Source: a virus
Direction: 5' to 3' (one strand)
Virus record (IMG/VR): IMGVR_UViG_3300033153_004699
Coordinates: 1 to 51,972 of that record
DNA: 51,972 nucleotides
Part shown: positions 45,424 to 51,867 of the stretch, one piece after another
Position numbering within the stretch: position 1 is the stretch's first letter
Layout: every line of letters starts with the position of its first letter
Notes under the pieces: generated by a model
The model's input: only the letters and a program-made list of their open reading frames with translations
Database searches by the model: none
Told to the model about the DNA's origin: nothing
Position numbers and translations under genes: made by a program

Positions 45424-45627
45424 TTATCCTTTAGTTCCAACGTTATTTTGGAATTTATAAACTACTTTGTCATTTTTGATTTCTGGTCCTACTACAGAAG
45501 CTGTAGTTAATTCAGGGTATTGTCCAGAATAAAAATCTAATACATCATTAACAGACATATTGTTAGATGGGTCTGTTAATTCTGTATCTCCATGCATAAA
45601 GATTCTTTCTATTTGTTTTATTTCCAT
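45424..45627 (-). CDS. PRTRC system protein C, ubiquitin-like (67 aa)
   Basis: A 67-residue beta-grasp protein matching PRTRC-C: SVNDVLDFYSGQYPELTTA in the middle and VVYKFQNNVGTKG at the end. The natural C-terminus is a glycine, so it could be activated directly by the E1-like ThiF without protease trimming; no JAB/PRTRC-A peptidase is present in the window. ATG overlaps the E stop (TAATG). Confidence 0.9.
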   Translation of the reverse strand: MEIKQIERIFMHGDTELTDPSNNMSVNDVLDFYSGQYPELTTASVVGPEIKNDKVVYKFQNNVGTKG

Positions 45628-46406
45628 TAGTAATAAGTATAATTAGAAGGGTTATTATTTAGCTTTTCGTTTCTTTGATCAATAATCATTTGAGTTTGCT
45701 CATCAGTTATTGTAGCTCCTAAAGAATTATTTTCTTGTGTAGGTGGAGTTTTATATTCTTCAATATTAGCTTCATCTACTCTTGCTTCAAATTCTTTATT
45801 TTCTTTTTGTTCATTTACAAACTTTGGTGTTCCATCAGGATATGTAGGTTGAGCTGGTTCAGCTTGAACTGGTTCAGCTCTTGGTACATCAGGTAATGGT
45901 TGACTAAACATATCAGGTTGAATGTTTTGCTCATCACATTCTTTAACAAGCTGTGTAGCTTTACTAAACTTAGCATCTTCTTTAAGAATTTGATTGCAAA
46001 TAAATTTACATTTATCATATTCTTTTTCATCAAAATACTTTTGAGCTTTTTCAAGTTGTTTAATTGAGTGTTCTCTAACTTTCTTTTGTTTTTCTTTTTC
46101 TGCTTTAGCAATAGCTGATTCTTCTTTAGCTTTTTCTACTGATAGTTCGTGTTGATGTATATTTCTTAATAACCCACTTGTTTGTTGTAGAGGTTTAGTT
46201 AATAATTGAAAAAATTGAGCATCAAATTCTTCTACAGTTCCAGTAAATAATATTGGTTGTAGTAAATCTTTTGCTTTGTCTTGAACTTTTATTAATGGGT
46301 TTACGCTTACAGTTAATTCATTTTCATTATTCTTTCGAATAGTAATATTAACTGTTTCGCTTATTAATAATAAGCTGTTAATTTGTTGGAAAAATTTATC
46401 ATTCAT
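45627..46406 (-). CDS. PRTRC system protein E (259 aa)
   Basis: Residues ~1-70 match PRTRC-E (LFTGTVEEFDAQFFQLLTKPL), followed by a coiled coil at ~75-150 rich in Lys/Glu and a proline/glutamate-rich disordered C-terminus (PLPDVPRAEPVQAEPAQPT). It is the first gene of the cassette, behind a leader hairpin. Probably a scaffold for the conjugation machinery; biochemical role unknown in the family. Confidence 0.85.
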   Translation of the reverse strand: MNDKFFQQINSLLLISETVNITIRKNNENELTVSVNPLIKVQDKAKDLLQPILFTGTVEEFDAQFFQLLTKPLQQTSGLLRNIHQHELSVEKAKEESAIAKAEKEKQKKVREHSIKQLEKAQKYFDEKEYDKCKFICNQILKEDAKFSKATQLVKECDEQNIQPDMFSQPLPDVPRAEPVQAEPAQPTYPDGTPKFVNEQKENKEFEARVDEANIEEYKTPPTQENNSLGATITDEQTQMIIDQRNEKLNNNPSNYTYY

Positions 46407-46422
46407 ATATATAGTTTTAAAT

Positions 46423-46455
46423 TATCAAGCCACACCAAAGTGATGCGACTTGATA
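46423..46455 (-). promoter_or_regulatory. Leader hairpin upstream of the PRTRC operon
   Basis: A long imperfect stem (46423-46435 with 46442-46455) with one bulge and two G-U pairs valid in - RNA, and a CTTTGGTGT box. It separates the E gene from the winged-helix-like gene upstream. Confidence 0.7.
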
Positions 46456-46462
46456 AAATTTC

Positions 46463-46843
46463 TTAATCAAATAGATTAGGATTTAAATTATTTCTTTGTG
46501 TAGTTAAAGCGTGAGCTACAGAAAATATAGCTTTTGCTCTTTTTTCTAAAGAATCTATGTATCTATTAATATCATCGACATTTTTAGTTACATAATATCC
46601 TTTAGAACTACTTACTAAACAACTAACTTTATCATATAATCTAATGTGATTAATTATCTTTCTGATTCGAGCAGAATTTACTTTTGTATATCCTCTACTT
46701 TTTAATGCTCTGCATATTCCGGCATTAGTTATTGCATTGTTTACTCCTTTTCTTTTAGATAGACCTACTACAATAAGAGGCATTAAAGTAATTTTCTCAT
46801 AATCAGTTAATGGTGCGGTATGATCTTCAAATCCTGGTATCAT
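46463..46843 (-). CDS. Winged-helix-like putative regulator (126 aa)
   Basis: Predicted helical bundle with GICRALKSRGYTKVNSARIRKIINHIR near residues 43-68 (a possible winged helix) and a strand pair SSKGYYVTKNV as the wing. No enzymatic residues. Upstream of the PRTRC operon with ATGA coupling to the preceding gene; it may regulate the switch of early genes. DNA binding is inferred from fold-like pattern only. Confidence 0.55.
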   Translation of the reverse strand: MIPGFEDHTAPLTDYEKITLMPLIVVGLSKRKGVNNAITNAGICRALKSRGYTKVNSARIRKIINHIRLYDKVSCLVSSSKGYYVTKNVDDINRYIDSLEKRAKAIFSVAHALTTQRNNLNPNLFD

Positions 46844-47085
46844 GATATTACAGGAAATGTTAAAGATTTATTATCAGGAGATTGACCAAACAATACACCA
46901 GCATCGTTACCTTCATCATCTCTTGATGGAAATAATAATGAGCCATCACTTAATTCTATTACAATAGATTTATTGTGCCAACCCATACCTTTCATTTCTT
47001 CATTAGTTAAATATCTTACATCTACAATAGTTCTTCCTTTTAGATGTTTAGTTGCGTATTCTGTCCAATATTTATTATTTGCCAT
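46840..47085 (-). CDS. Conserved marine-phage-type hypothetical protein (81 aa)
   Basis: VDVRYLTNEEMKGMGWHNKSI and LLFPSRDDEGNDAGVLFG resemble a short family found in cyanophages and other marine phages (VRY.T.EE....GW..., SRDDEGN.AG.LF). Function of that family is unknown. ATG at 47085 overlaps the preceding small gene; the stop overlaps the next ATG. Confidence 0.65.
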   Translation of the reverse strand: MANNKYWTEYATKHLKGRTIVDVRYLTNEEMKGMGWHNKSIVIELSDGSLLFPSRDDEGNDAGVLFGQSPDNKSLTFPVIS

Positions 47086-47263
47086 TTTTTGTATTTAAAA
47101 GTTTAATTAAATCTGTTTTTCTTAACTTATTATAGATATAAAATAAATTTCTTCTATAGCCTATAGGTTCTTTTACATATTTACCAGTCTTTGATAAACC
47201 TATACACCTATAAGCAGAAGTATCTAATAAAGTTAGTTGTGCTATTATTTCTTCCTTACTCAT
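47075..47263 (-). CDS. Small hypothetical protein (62 aa)
   Basis: ATG at 47263 (MSKEEIIAQL) is preferred over 47272; the latter adds three residues. Basic, helical; the end overlaps the next gene by eleven bases. Not recognised. Confidence 0.5.
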   Translation of the reverse strand: MSKEEIIAQLTLLDTSAYRCIGLSKTGKYVKEPIGYRRNLFYIYNKLRKTDLIKLLNTKNGK

Positions 47264-47391
47264 AATTTCCATATAATAAGAATATAAAGAAAAAGAATAA
47301 GCATAGTGTTTACTATACTTATTCTTAATGCTTTTTTAGCTGTTATGCTACTTCTGTATTTCATAGAATTATTATCTGTTCGAAAACCCAT
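47260..47391 (-). CDS. Possible small membrane protein spanning a hairpin (43 aa)
   Basis: A 44-codon ORF ending with a hydrophobic segment (IVNTMLILFLYILIIW) and an ATGA overlap to the next gene. A fifteen-pair inverted repeat lies inside it, so it may be untranslated leader rather than coding sequence. Confidence 0.3.
   Translation of the reverse strand: MGFRTDNNSMKYRSSITAKKALRISIVNTMLILFLYILIIWKL
47293..47326 (-). promoter_or_regulatory. Hairpin upstream of the 62-aa gene
   Basis: A fifteen-pair stem with loop 47308-47311 and one G-U valid only in - RNA; a T-rich stretch follows on the - strand. Could be a terminator or leader hairpin. Confidence 0.7.
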
Positions 47392-47587
47392 TAGAATTTG
47401 CTTGAAATTTAATTTCTTTTACATCATAATCATGTACTATAGGTGCTACTTGTCTACCCATTCCAGAATAAGTTGTTTGACAACTGGAAAGTGTAATAGC
47501 CATACATAAAATAATTGCTAATGTAGTTAGTCCAGCTACAATTGTAGCTAATGTTTCGTGTGCGAAATATGTTTTTGTTTTTTTCAT
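47372..47587 (-). CDS. Phage lipoprotein 1 (71 aa)
   Basis: ATG 47587 gives a signal with hydrophobic core and lipobox TLSSC (Cys36), after MKKTKTYFAHETLATIVAGL. The mature part is about 35 residues. Cell-surface or periplasmic lipoprotein; small phage lipoproteins often block receptors or cause superinfection exclusion. The TTG upstream at 47623 lies in a conserved leader box and is not used. Confidence 0.6.
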   Translation of the reverse strand: MKKTKTYFAHETLATIVAGLTTLAIILCMAITLSSCQTTYSGMGRQVAPIVHDYDVKEIKFQANSNGFSNR

Positions 47588-47589
47588 TT

Positions 47590-47635
47590 GTGTAGTTTTT
47601 AAATGTAAACTACACCAAAGCAAATTATCTGCTTT
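47590..47635 (-). promoter_or_regulatory. Leader hairpin pair upstream of lipoprotein 1
   Basis: Two inverted repeats: a nine-pair stem (47590-47598 with 47607-47615) and a six-pair stem (47617-47622 with 47630-47635), with the CTTTGGTGT box between them (- strand). It overlaps the 3' end of lipoprotein 2. Confidence 0.6.
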
Positions 47636-47861
47636 TTAATGATGGTTTTTTGTAATATGGACTTGGAATAATATTAATTTGATTTAATCTATAGAATTTA
47701 CCAATTTCTAATGTGTCTTTAGTTAATATAACTTCAGCGTTTTTTGTTTTAGGATTATGCAGATGATATAAATTAAGTCTTACTTCACTAACTACCTGGT
47801 ATTTAGAACAGCTTAATAATATTATGTTAAATAGAAATGCTATAAATATTTTGTACATCAT
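47625..47861 (-). CDS. Phage lipoprotein 2 (78 aa)
   Basis: MMYKIFIAFLFNIILLSC is a typical lipoprotein signal with Cys18. The ~60-residue mature part is beta-rich and Asn/Lys-rich. Adjacent to lipoprotein 1; the pair may form a surface exclusion system, inference only. It is preceded by a T-rich terminator-like hairpin. Confidence 0.6.
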   Translation of the reverse strand: MMYKIFIAFLFNIILLSCSKYQVVSEVRLNLYHLHNPKTKNAEVILTKDTLEIGKFYRLNQINIIPSPYYKKPSLKSR

Positions 47862-47870
47862 CTAAAGATA

Positions 47871-47905
47871 AAAAAAAAGGGAAACAATGTAAAACACTGT
47901 TCCCC
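47871..47905 (-). terminator. Rho-independent terminator (- strand) upstream of lipoprotein 2
   Basis: GGGGAACAGTG, short loop, CATTGTTTCCC with a bulge, then a run of eight or nine T on the - strand. Confidence 0.8.
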
Positions 47906-48085
47906 AATTTTTATGTTGACATTAATCAACGCACAAAGTTAGAAGGCTACAAACTCACTTCTTACACTTAGCTATTGTGTGATTTTCCTGTATGCCTACA
48001 GGTTGGCTCTAATATTGGCTAAATGTTTGGCTGACATACTCATTCTACATTCAATTAAGGACAATATACGCCACTGTCCACCAAT
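47906..48085 (-). ncRNA. Possible structured noncoding RNA ahead of the terminator
   Basis: About 180 bases without a credible ORF contain, in - sense, hairpins GGACAGTGGCGTATATTGTCC, CCTGTAGGCATACAGG and TTGATTAATGTCAA, and end directly at the terminator 47871-47905. Local G+C is higher than in neighbours. This is the pattern of a small RNA gene, but there is no covariation evidence. Confidence 0.4.
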
Positions 48086-48088
48086 TTT

Positions 48089-48406
48089 TTAATCTTTTGG
48101 TTTTATATCAAGATCATCTAATTTTTTAACATCAAAGCCTATTAATTTAGATAATCCAGTATCAAAATCTACATGATTACCTGAATATTTTCGTACAATA
48201 TCAGTTTTTAATATTGTAATTTTATCAGGTACTTGTTCTGATGGATTAACTAAACTGTCATACCATTTATTAGCTTCTTCTACGTTGTCACATAATGTAT
48301 GAGATAGTAAATCTCCATTTTCTTCTACAAAGTATCTAAAATGGTCTACACCATCTAAATCTCTATATTTAAATTCTTTAATTAATTGATAAGTATTTTC
48401 TTGCAT
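48089..48406 (-). CDS. Hypothetical protein (105 aa)
   Basis: A soluble alpha/beta protein with FKYRDLDGVDHFRYFVEENG and an acidic C-terminus (KKLDDLDIKPKD). Preceded by a fifteen-pair leader hairpin and an A/T leader. Not recognised. Confidence 0.55.
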   Translation of the reverse strand: MQENTYQLIKEFKYRDLDGVDHFRYFVEENGDLLSHTLCDNVEEANKWYDSLVNPSEQVPDKITILKTDIVRKYSGNHVDFDTGLSKLIGFDVKKLDDLDIKPKD

Positions 48407-48433
48407 AAATTTAAAATTATATTGTAAAACTAA

Positions 48434-48468
48434 AGAACAACAACGTACATTAAGTACGTTATTGTTCT
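48434..48468 (-). promoter_or_regulatory. Long leader hairpin upstream of the 105-aa gene
   Basis: A fifteen-pair stem, loop of five, with one G-U valid only in - RNA; AT leader then ATG at 48406. Confidence 0.8.
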
Positions 48469-48560
48469 AATTATCCTATGACTATCTCAATGGTATCATA
48501 GTTTTTACATTTTTGTGTTTAAGGTTTCCCCAGGGCTTTAAATAAGCTATGTCTTTATTG

Positions 48561-48884
48561 TTATTTCTTCATTTCACAAGTATATTCAATTTTTTGGTTA
48601 ATAGCTTCTAATGAGCTGTAATACTTTTTTTTGTAAAAGAATACTAATTTATTGTTCTGGATAATAGGTTTAGCTAATACAAGATTACCTTCTACATTAA
48701 TCAGAACTTTTCTTATTCTTCCTTTAGGATCTAATTTCATTTGTATTTTTCGAGAAATACAATATGTTTTAAGAGCTGAATATAGCTTCCCAGCTATCTT
48801 ATAGTCATTTTTTTTAAGATTAATACTTAGTTTTTCCAGACTTTTAAGTTCAGTTTCTTTTAAAATGTGCGCAATTTTTGTCAT
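48561..48884 (-). CDS. Hypothetical basic protein (107 aa)
   Basis: Lys-rich, alpha/beta (KTYCISRKIQMKLDPKGRIRKVLIN, KPIIQNNKLVFFYKKKYYSS). Possibly nucleic-acid binding. Start ATG 48884 behind an A/T leader. The 3' flank (48475-48560) contains no gene. Not recognised. Confidence 0.55.
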   Translation of the reverse strand: MTKIAHILKETELKSLEKLSINLKKNDYKIAGKLYSALKTYCISRKIQMKLDPKGRIRKVLINVEGNLVLAKPIIQNNKLVFFYKKKYYSSLEAINQKIEYTCEMKK

Positions 48885-48948
48885 AATCAGTTAAATTTAG
48901 ATTGATTTATATATAGTTAAAAAATGCAGATTATTATATAAATAAAAT

Positions 48949-48977
48949 GCAAGCCACAACAAAGAGCTGCGGCAAGC
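48949..48977 (-). promoter_or_regulatory. Hairpin upstream of the 107-aa gene
   Basis: GCCACA with TGCGGC (48953-48958 and 48968-48973), one G-U valid in - RNA, loop with CTTTGTTGT box. Short and weaker than others. The stretch to ATG 48884 is A/T-rich. Confidence 0.55.
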
Positions 48978-48997
48978 ACTAAAACGCACAATTTTAT

Positions 48998-49312
48998 TTA
49001 CTCTAAATTTCTATGATTTTTGATAAATCTTTTAACTTCAAATAGCAATAGTTTATCTTCTACTATTTGTTTTAAGCTCCACTTTCTTATATCTACATAT
49101 AGTTTAAGTGTTATATCTAATTCACTTCTATCAAAATAATGTTCTGTTTTAATATCTAAGCGTTTCATCTTTAATAACTCCAGTTTCATATGACGCAAAT
49201 ACATATTATAATCTTCTATAATTGTTAGTAGGTAATAAAACCTAAATAACATAAGTAGAAATGTCGGTATAAGACAAATTACTAATATTCCTGGGATCTC
49301 AATTGTTTCCAT
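48998..49312 (-). CDS. Small membrane protein (104 aa)
   Basis: ATG at 49312 is preferred over 49372 because the context ACTATCATGGA matches the start at 51847. One hydrophobic segment near the N-terminus (PGILVICLIPTFLLMLFRFYYLL) is followed by a charged helical cytoplasmic part. It may anchor early phage functions to the membrane. Not recognised. Confidence 0.5.
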   Translation of the reverse strand: METIEIPGILVICLIPTFLLMLFRFYYLLTIIEDYNMYLRHMKLELLKMKRLDIKTEHYFDRSELDITLKLYVDIRKWSLKQIVEDKLLLFEVKRFIKNHRNLE

Positions 49313-49377
49313 GATAGTTTTAATTAGGGGTTTTAAAAATTTAATTTCTATTCTACAATTTACAAATAACATTTTAC

Positions 49378-49429
49378 TTGAACAGCCCGTCGTTACTCTA
49401 AAAGGTTTCGCTCCCTATTGGGAGTTCAA
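49378..49429 (-). other. Structured G+C-richer element in the leader of the membrane gene
   Basis: TTGAAC and GTTCAA (49378-49383, 49424-49429) close a region with an internal CTCCC/GGGAG hairpin (49411-49424). Possibly an RNA element in the leader of the 104-aa gene; only the pairing is seen. The surrounding 49313-49516 stretch contains no gene, only this element and the terminator beyond it. Confidence 0.4.
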
Positions 49430-49463
49430 TCTAAAAAATATAATCAATGAAGTATCAAGCAAT

Positions 49464-49496
49464 AAAAAAGGGAACAACTATTTTGTTGTTCCCTTT
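49464..49496 (-). terminator. Intrinsic terminator after the 259-aa gene (- strand)
   Basis: GGGAACAAC, loop of six, GTTGTTCCC then six T on the - strand, a perfect twelve-pair stem including the A/T extension. Confidence 0.85.
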
Positions 49497-49516
49497 ATTT
49501 GAATTTAAATTATCTA

Positions 49517-50296
49517 CTATGAAAGTAAATGATTTTTCTCGTAAGAGCTAACTTTGGTTACTCCATTTTTAGCTACAAACGTTTTTAGAATTATAAACTT
49601 ATTTAAATGCTCTTGCATTAAACCTACTAAATTATTAGCAAATTGTTGAACTTTAGTTTCATCAATTCTAATAGCAGTATAAGTTCTTTCAATTGCTACA
49701 GTCTTTTTAGTTCCATCTGCTTTTAAAACTTCTTCAGTTTTAGTATATGCAGTAGCTTCTACTAAATCAAATCTTTCATCTCCTAAAGATGCTCTAATTT
49801 CTTTCATTTTTTTAGAAAGTAAATCTTTATATGCATCTCCAACATTTTCTGGATTGATTGCAGTAGCTTGTACCCACATACCTTTTAAATCTATTGTAAA
49901 AGTTTGTATTACATTTTGATGAACTTCTCCTGTAGCTGTATTAGTAAAATCAATTCTTTTTGGAATTGCTAAGTTTGGTAATTTACCATTCTTTTCATTT
50001 TCAATAAGAAATTCTTTACTAACTAAATTTTGAAATAAATATCTCAATTTATTCATTGAACTTTCAAAATTTCCATAACTACTAAATCTTAAATAATCAT
50101 CTACTCCCATTTCGGAGTTAAGATTATTTACTAAATCAAATTTAATTGATGTAGAGTTGGTTTTAGGAGATATATGTACGTTACACGCATTTAATCTATG
50201 CAAACCATCTTTAGTAGTTCTTCTTTCAGTTACACTCTTAGCCGTATGCTCAAGAGTTAAATCATTCAAATACTGTTGTTCATTAATTATAATCAT
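49517..50296 (-). CDS. Hypothetical protein (259 aa)
   Basis: The largest gene in this far-right region: a soluble, alpha/beta protein with no visible catalytic motif. It contains TERRTTKDGLHRLNACNVHIS near residue 23 and TYTAIRIDETKVQQFANNLV near residue 205. Its own hairpin leader and its own terminator make it a separate transcript. Function unknown; possibly a DNA-binding or scaffolding early protein. Confidence 0.6.
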   Translation of the reverse strand: MIIINEQQYLNDLTLEHTAKSVTERRTTKDGLHRLNACNVHISPKTNSTSIKFDLVNNLNSEMGVDDYLRFSSYGNFESSMNKLRYLFQNLVSKEFLIENEKNGKLPNLAIPKRIDFTNTATGEVHQNVIQTFTIDLKGMWVQATAINPENVGDAYKDLLSKKMKEIRASLGDERFDLVEATAYTKTEEVLKADGTKKTVAIERTYTAIRIDETKVQQFANNLVGLMQEHLNKFIILKTFVAKNGVTKVSSYEKNHLLS

Positions 50297-50319
50297 AATT
50301 TTAAGTTTTATTTATTAAA

Positions 50320-50356
50320 CAAAGAACAACAAAGCTTTTGGCTCTGATGTTCTTTG
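50320..50356 (-). promoter_or_regulatory. Leader hairpin upstream of the 259-aa gene
   Basis: CAAAGAACA pairs with TGTTCTTTG with internal AGC/GCT; CTTTGTTGT box on the - strand. Less regular than the others. Confidence 0.6.
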
Positions 50357-50362
50357 TAAAAC

Positions 50363-50578
50363 TTAATTTAAACTGATATTAAGAAGTTTAGGATATTTTT
50401 GATTCAATGTTATCCAATTCTTCATATCATTAAGTAAATCAAAATATAATTTGTATGTAGTCCATTCTTCTAATGGCATAAATACTTTTCTATCTGAAAT
50501 ACTTACTGGTGGAACATTATACAATATATCTATTGTATTTATATGTTCATACATATTTTGGAGCTGATTAATATCCAT
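50363..50578 (-). CDS. Hypothetical protein (71 aa)
   Basis: Soluble and helical, with MDINQLQNMYEHINTIDILYNVPP at the N-terminus. ATG lies three bases after the stop of the small membrane protein, so they form one unit. Not recognised. Confidence 0.5.
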   Translation of the reverse strand: MDINQLQNMYEHINTIDILYNVPPVSISDRKVFMPLEEWTTYKLYFDLLNDMKNWITLNQKYPKLLNISLN

Positions 50579-50581
50579 AAT

Positions 50582-50683
50582 TTATTGTGTTAAATATGCT
50601 GTTAACACAACAGAAATTATAGTTATTAAAAATATTAGCATTGCTTCTACTCCTGCTGTATTCTCTGAAGTTTGTTTTTTCAT
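50582..50683 (-). CDS. Small single-pass membrane protein (33 aa)
   Basis: A 34-codon ORF (MKKQTSENTAGVEAMLIFLI...) with one hydrophobic segment of about 18 residues. Preceded by a leader hairpin and AATTTATAAATTATA box, which supports a genuine gene. Function unknown. Confidence 0.6.
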   Translation of the reverse strand: MKKQTSENTAGVEAMLIFLITIISVVLTAYLTQ

Positions 50684-50700
50684 GATATATAATTTATAAA

Positions 50701-50728
50701 TTCAACCAACACCAAAGTGCTGGTCGAA
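50701..50728 (-). promoter_or_regulatory. Leader hairpin upstream of the 33-aa membrane gene
   Basis: Twelve pairs (50701-50712 with 50717-50728), loop TTTG in - sense, two G-U pairs valid only in - RNA, CTTTGGTG box. Confidence 0.85.
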
Positions 50729-50732
50729 TAAA

Positions 50733-51005
50733 TTATTCGAGAATAAATCTTTGTCTTTTACTAACGCAGTCAAATATGCATAATATCCTCTTGACAACAA
50801 GTTTTGTTAACTCATTATCAGGTTCTAAGATTAGTAGAATACAATCTTCATTATTGCTTTCATCTAAATATTTAATTTTACGTTTCTCTAACATATTTAG
50901 TACAATAAGGTAAACTTCTTCTGCATAATGCATTGCAGTAATTTGGTTTTTATTACCTCTTACCATTAATTTATGTGGGTAAATTTTTAAGTCATATGTT
51001 TGCAT
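50733..51005 (-). CDS. Hypothetical protein (90 aa)
   Basis: A soluble alpha/beta protein with no membrane segment (MQTYDLKIYPHKLMVRGN; VKRILCIFDCVSKRQRF near the end). Single gene between two leader hairpins. Not recognised. Confidence 0.5.
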   Translation of the reverse strand: MQTYDLKIYPHKLMVRGNKNQITAMHYAEEVYLIVLNMLEKRKIKYLDESNNEDCILLILEPDNELTKLVVKRILCIFDCVSKRQRFILE

Positions 51006-51022
51006 AGTTTATAATTTATAAA

Positions 51023-51050
51023 TTCAACAAGCACCTAAGTACTTGTTGAA
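51023..51050 (-). promoter_or_regulatory. Leader hairpin with TTAG loop upstream of the 90-aa gene
   Basis: A twelve-pair stem with loop TTAG (- sense) and one G-U valid only in - RNA. Confidence 0.85.
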
Positions 51051-51070
51051 ATGTAGAGAAGTTATTCGTT

Positions 51071-51140
51071 TTAATGTTAAGTGTTCGGCGATCAGCCGAC
51101 AAGCGTAGCTTGAACGCCAGAGCTTGCTCTGTAACATTAA
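51071..51140. other. 70-base fully paired multi-branch element
   Basis: TTAATGTTA (51071-51079) pairs with TAACATTAA (51132-51140). Inside, GTGT (51081-51084) pairs with ACGC (51114-51117) around two hairpins (51085-51099, 51100-51112), followed by a third hairpin (51118-51131). Almost every base is paired, in a G+C-richer island. The T82-G116 pair is valid in + sense RNA. It may be a small RNA, a recombination site or an origin-type cruciform; undecided. Confidence 0.55.
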
Positions 51141-51160
51141 ATAAGAATTACTGAACGGAA

Positions 51161-51484
51161 TTAAACACCATTTTCAATAATGTATTCTTCATTGCAAGAT
51201 GAACATTTTAATTTCTCAAGAAATAATGCTCCGTCCATAGTTCCACATTCTGATGCTGACACTAATTCTGTAGCACAAATATGTTCATCTCTTTGATATT
51301 GAGTATGAACACCGCAATCAGGACAAGAGTATGATGTTGAAATTTTAGTATCTCCATTCATTTTTAACCATCTTTTACTATCTTCAAAAGATAAATGATT
51401 ATTAAGAAATAAATAATCTTTAATTTTCTCTTTATCTTTTGAATTATTATCGTTTACGATATTTTTGAAAGTTTTGTAGTTCAT
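51161..51484 (-). CDS. Zinc-ribbon-like hypothetical protein (107 aa)
   Basis: Two CxxC pairs (Cys54/Cys57 in SCPDCGVH and Cys94/Cys97 in CSSCNEEY) around a Cys-containing middle form a probable zinc ribbon. The N-terminal half is charged and helical. Could bind nucleic acid or host RNA polymerase, which is common among early phage proteins, but this is speculation. Start ATG 51484 behind a leader hairpin. Confidence 0.55.
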   Translation of the reverse strand: MNYKTFKNIVNDNNSKDKEKIKDYLFLNNHLSFEDSKRWLKMNGDTKISTSYSCPDCGVHTQYQRDEHICATELVSASECGTMDGALFLEKLKCSSCNEEYIIENGV

Positions 51485-51503
51485 AATATATAATTTTAAA
51501 ATT

Positions 51504-51527
51504 CGAGTAACACCTAAGTGTTACCCG
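51504..51527 (-). promoter_or_regulatory. Leader hairpin with TTAG loop upstream of the zinc-ribbon gene
   Basis: A ten-pair stem, loop TTAG in - sense, one G-U valid only in - RNA. Confidence 0.85.
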
Positions 51528-51535
51528 ATTTACAA

Positions 51536-51847
51536 TTACATATTAAATTCTTTATGCATTGCGCCAAAGACTTCTATTCCTACATCATATTTTGTTATAA
51601 TGTGTACTAAGTCTGGACTATTCTTATCAGCCCATTTTCTAACTATATCCATATTATCAATTGCGTTAAGAAATTGATATACCAATATGTTAGCTAAATC
51701 TTTATCTTTCATAAACTGAACGATATCGTCATTAGTCATAAATGGATGCATATCTGAATGCTCTTTCCATAATATGTTAATGATATTAGATTTACATTCA
51801 GAAGCTTTTTTGTACTGATTAAAAAAGGTTGTTACATAATTTTCCAT
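51536..51847 (-). CDS. Hypothetical early protein (103 aa)
   Basis: ATG 51847 in ACTATCATGGA context is preferred over a TTG at 51877 inside the hairpin. Soluble and helical, with MENYVTTFFNQYKKASECKS at the N-terminus and a Cys-poor body. The rightmost complete gene of the - block. Not recognised. Confidence 0.5.
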   Translation of the reverse strand: MENYVTTFFNQYKKASECKSNIINILWKEHSDMHPFMTNDDIVQFMKDKDLANILVYQFLNAIDNMDIVRKWADKNSPDLVHIITKYDVGIEVFGAMHKEFNM

Positions 51848-51867
51848 GATAGTATAATTTTTAAATT

